This document shows positions 33,489 through 34,675 of a stretch of 34,675 bases of DNA, in pieces; within the stretch, counting starts at the first letter, position 1, and every line of letters starts with the position of its first letter. This stretch comes from Woeseiaceae bacterium. Its GTDB lineage: Bacteria > Pseudomonadota > Gammaproteobacteria > Steroidobacterales > Woeseiaceae. Under the pieces are notes generated by a model that searched no databases, had not been told where the DNA came from, and worked only from the letters and a program-made list of their open reading frames with translations. The stretch covers positions 1 to 34,675 of the forward strand of contig JAOIZZ010000013.1 in assembly GCA_028227395.1 (NCBI GenBank). Reading direction: 5' to 3'. The position numbers and the translations under genes are program-made.

Positions 33489-34675
33489 ATGCAAATTAAT
33501 AATAATGGAGCAATGATTAGAGCGAAAGCTGCTCATGTCATAGATGCGGTTGTCAATAAGGGGAGGTCTTTGGATCGTGCCATAGAAACGGCTAATATTG
33601 ATGATACGAATTCTCAAAAATCACTTTTCAAGGCCATTTGCTATGGAACGATCCGCTTTTATTGGGAGTTGAAATTACAATTAGGACAATATATCTCCCG
33701 CCCAATAAAAAGAAAAGACAATATTATTGAGACGTTACTTATTATTGGATTTTTTCAGATCAAGAAGACACGGATTCCTTCTCATGCAATAGTTGCCCAG
33801 ACAGTAGAGGCGGTAAGATTACTAAAAAAACCAAATTTAACTGCTTTTACTAATGCTATTTTGAGGAATTTTATTCGATCAAGCTCAAAAGAATGTATTA
33901 ATTCAAATGAAGAAGCTATTTTTAATCATCCACAATGGTTAATAAACATGTTCAAAAATAGTTGGCCGCATAAATGGCAAGAAATTATAGAAAATAATAA
34001 TAAACAAGCGCCAATGTGGCTAAGAGTAAACCAAAAAAAAATTTCTTCAAAAAAGTATCTAAGTAAAATAGCATGTTCTAAAAATTTACCTAGCGAGGAG
34101 GTAGGATTTCTTGGTGATTTAGATCAGTCTATTTGTTTGAAAAATCCGATTTCAGTCAAATCATTACCTGATTTTGATAATGGCTATGTTTCTGTTCAAG
34201 ATGGCGCCGCCCAGATTGCCATTGAATGTTTACTGAACGATATTGGTGGGAACATACTCGATGCCTGTGCAGCTCCTGGAGGTAAGACAGGTCAATTACT
34301 AGAAAAAATTAATGATAATTCATCGGTTACTGCGGTTGATATAGATCCAGATAGAGTTGAAGTTATTAAAGAGAATCTTTCACGCCTTGAATTAAAAGCA
34401 AAAATTATTACCGCCGATGTTGCTGATACAAAAAGCTGGTGGGATTCACAATTATTTGATCTGATTCTAATGGATGCTCCCTGTTCAGCAACTGGTGTAA
34501 TTAGACGGCATCCAGATATTAAACATCTAAAAAGAGAGAAAGATATCGACGCTTTGAATAAAATACAGGTAAATATTATTAATTCATTATGGAGCTTATT
34601 AAAACCAGGTGGAAAATTACTTTATGTGACTTGTTCGGTATTAGAAGAAGAAAATGACTTGGTGATAAAAAAACT
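33489..34675 (+). CDS. rsmB: 16S rRNA m5C967 methyltransferase, cut by the window edge
   Basis: Methylates C967 of 16S rRNA with S-adenosylmethionine. I translated 395 codons from ATG 33489 with no stop; E. coli RsmB has 429, so about 30-35 residues are missing at the right edge. The N-terminal NusB-like domain (about 1-135) includes NAILRNFIR. The methyltransferase domain has DACAAPGGKTGQLLE at 258-272, the AdoMet acidic DIDPDRV at 284-290, DAPCSATGVIRRHPDI at 329-344 (Cys332) and YVTCSVLEEEN at 379-389 (catalytic Cys382). It starts 6 bases after the fmt stop; a second in-frame ATG exists at 33513. Confidence 0.95.
   Translation, partial: MQINNNGAMIRAKAAHVIDAVVNKGRSLDRAIETANIDDTNSQKSLFKAICYGTIRFYWELKLQLGQYISRPIKRKDNIIETLLIIGFFQIKKTRIPSHAIVAQTVEAVRLLKKPNLTAFTNAILRNFIRSSSKECINSNEEAIFNHPQWLINMFKNSWPHKWQEIIENNNKQAPMWLRVNQKKISSKKYLSKIACSKNLPSEEVGFLGDLDQSICLKNPISVKSLPDFDNGYVSVQDGAAQIAIECLLNDIGGNILDACAAPGGKTGQLLEKINDNSSVTAVDIDPDRVEVIKENLSRLELKAKIITADVADTKSWWDSQLFDLILMDAPCSATGVIRRHPDIKHLKREKDIDALNKIQVNIINSLWSLLKPGGKLLYVTCSVLEEENDLVIKK

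Overview
The window looks like chromosomal DNA from an AT-rich, gene-dense, probably marine gammaproteobacterium. I estimate about one third G+C by eye. The right end carries rsmB-fmt-def facing smg-topA-tsaC-hemF-aroE, a gene neighbourhood typical of Gammaproteobacteria. The low G+C, very short intergenic gaps, overlapping genes, NSS-type Na+ symporter, DMSP-demethylase-like protein and exported sulfatase fit a streamlined pelagic lineage. A SAR86-like assignment is only a guess. I see no rRNA, tRNA, transposase, integrase, phage gene or CRISPR array, and no stretch over 300 bases without a gene.

Left part, 1-5237, plus strand: proline iminopeptidase, a DmdA/GcvT-family protein, a small multidrug exporter that starts at TTG, an HXXEE membrane protein overlapping endonuclease III, an exported ABM-fold protein, a small nucleotidylyltransferase with an altered HxGH motif, and a VOC protein without its metal ligands. 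Next, on the minus strand (5257-7573), are an ACC deaminase carrying all its diagnostic residues and an exported PHP-domain phosphoesterase. A divergent spacer holding a perfect 16-bp palindrome leads into a cytoplasmic reductive-dehalogenase-like iron-sulfur protein.

Middle part, 9050-20012, plus strand: a long, tightly packed run that reads as one scavenging and catabolic block. It has three exported hydrolases (penicillin-acylase-type Ntn amidase, lipoprotein type-B carboxylesterase, lipoprotein sulfatase), an ornithine-cyclodeaminase-family enzyme, an NSS amino-acid symporter, an AFMID-type kynurenine formamidase overlapping a tryptophan 2,3-dioxygenase homologue, a membrane protein of unknown function and a 2-hydroxychromene-2-carboxylate isomerase-like protein. 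The simplest reading is release, uptake and ring opening of tryptophan or a related aromatic amino acid. The dioxygenase has Gly where the family has its distal active-site His, so its chemistry may differ. This block is the best candidate here for something undescribed.

Right part, 20013-34675: housekeeping genes. Exonuclease III and oligopeptidase A (minus) overlap by 4 nt, and glutathione reductase (plus) overlaps convergently with aroE. Then, on the minus strand and read from high to low coordinates, come smg, topA, tsaC, hemF, a DapA-superfamily lyase, hemB and aroE, linking tRNA modification, heme synthesis and shikimate synthesis. tsaC has a complete coding frame but no ATG, GTG or TTG that could start it. 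A 23-bp inverted repeat precedes hemB. def, fmt and a truncated rsmB run off the right edge. dprA, usually beside smg or def, is absent here.
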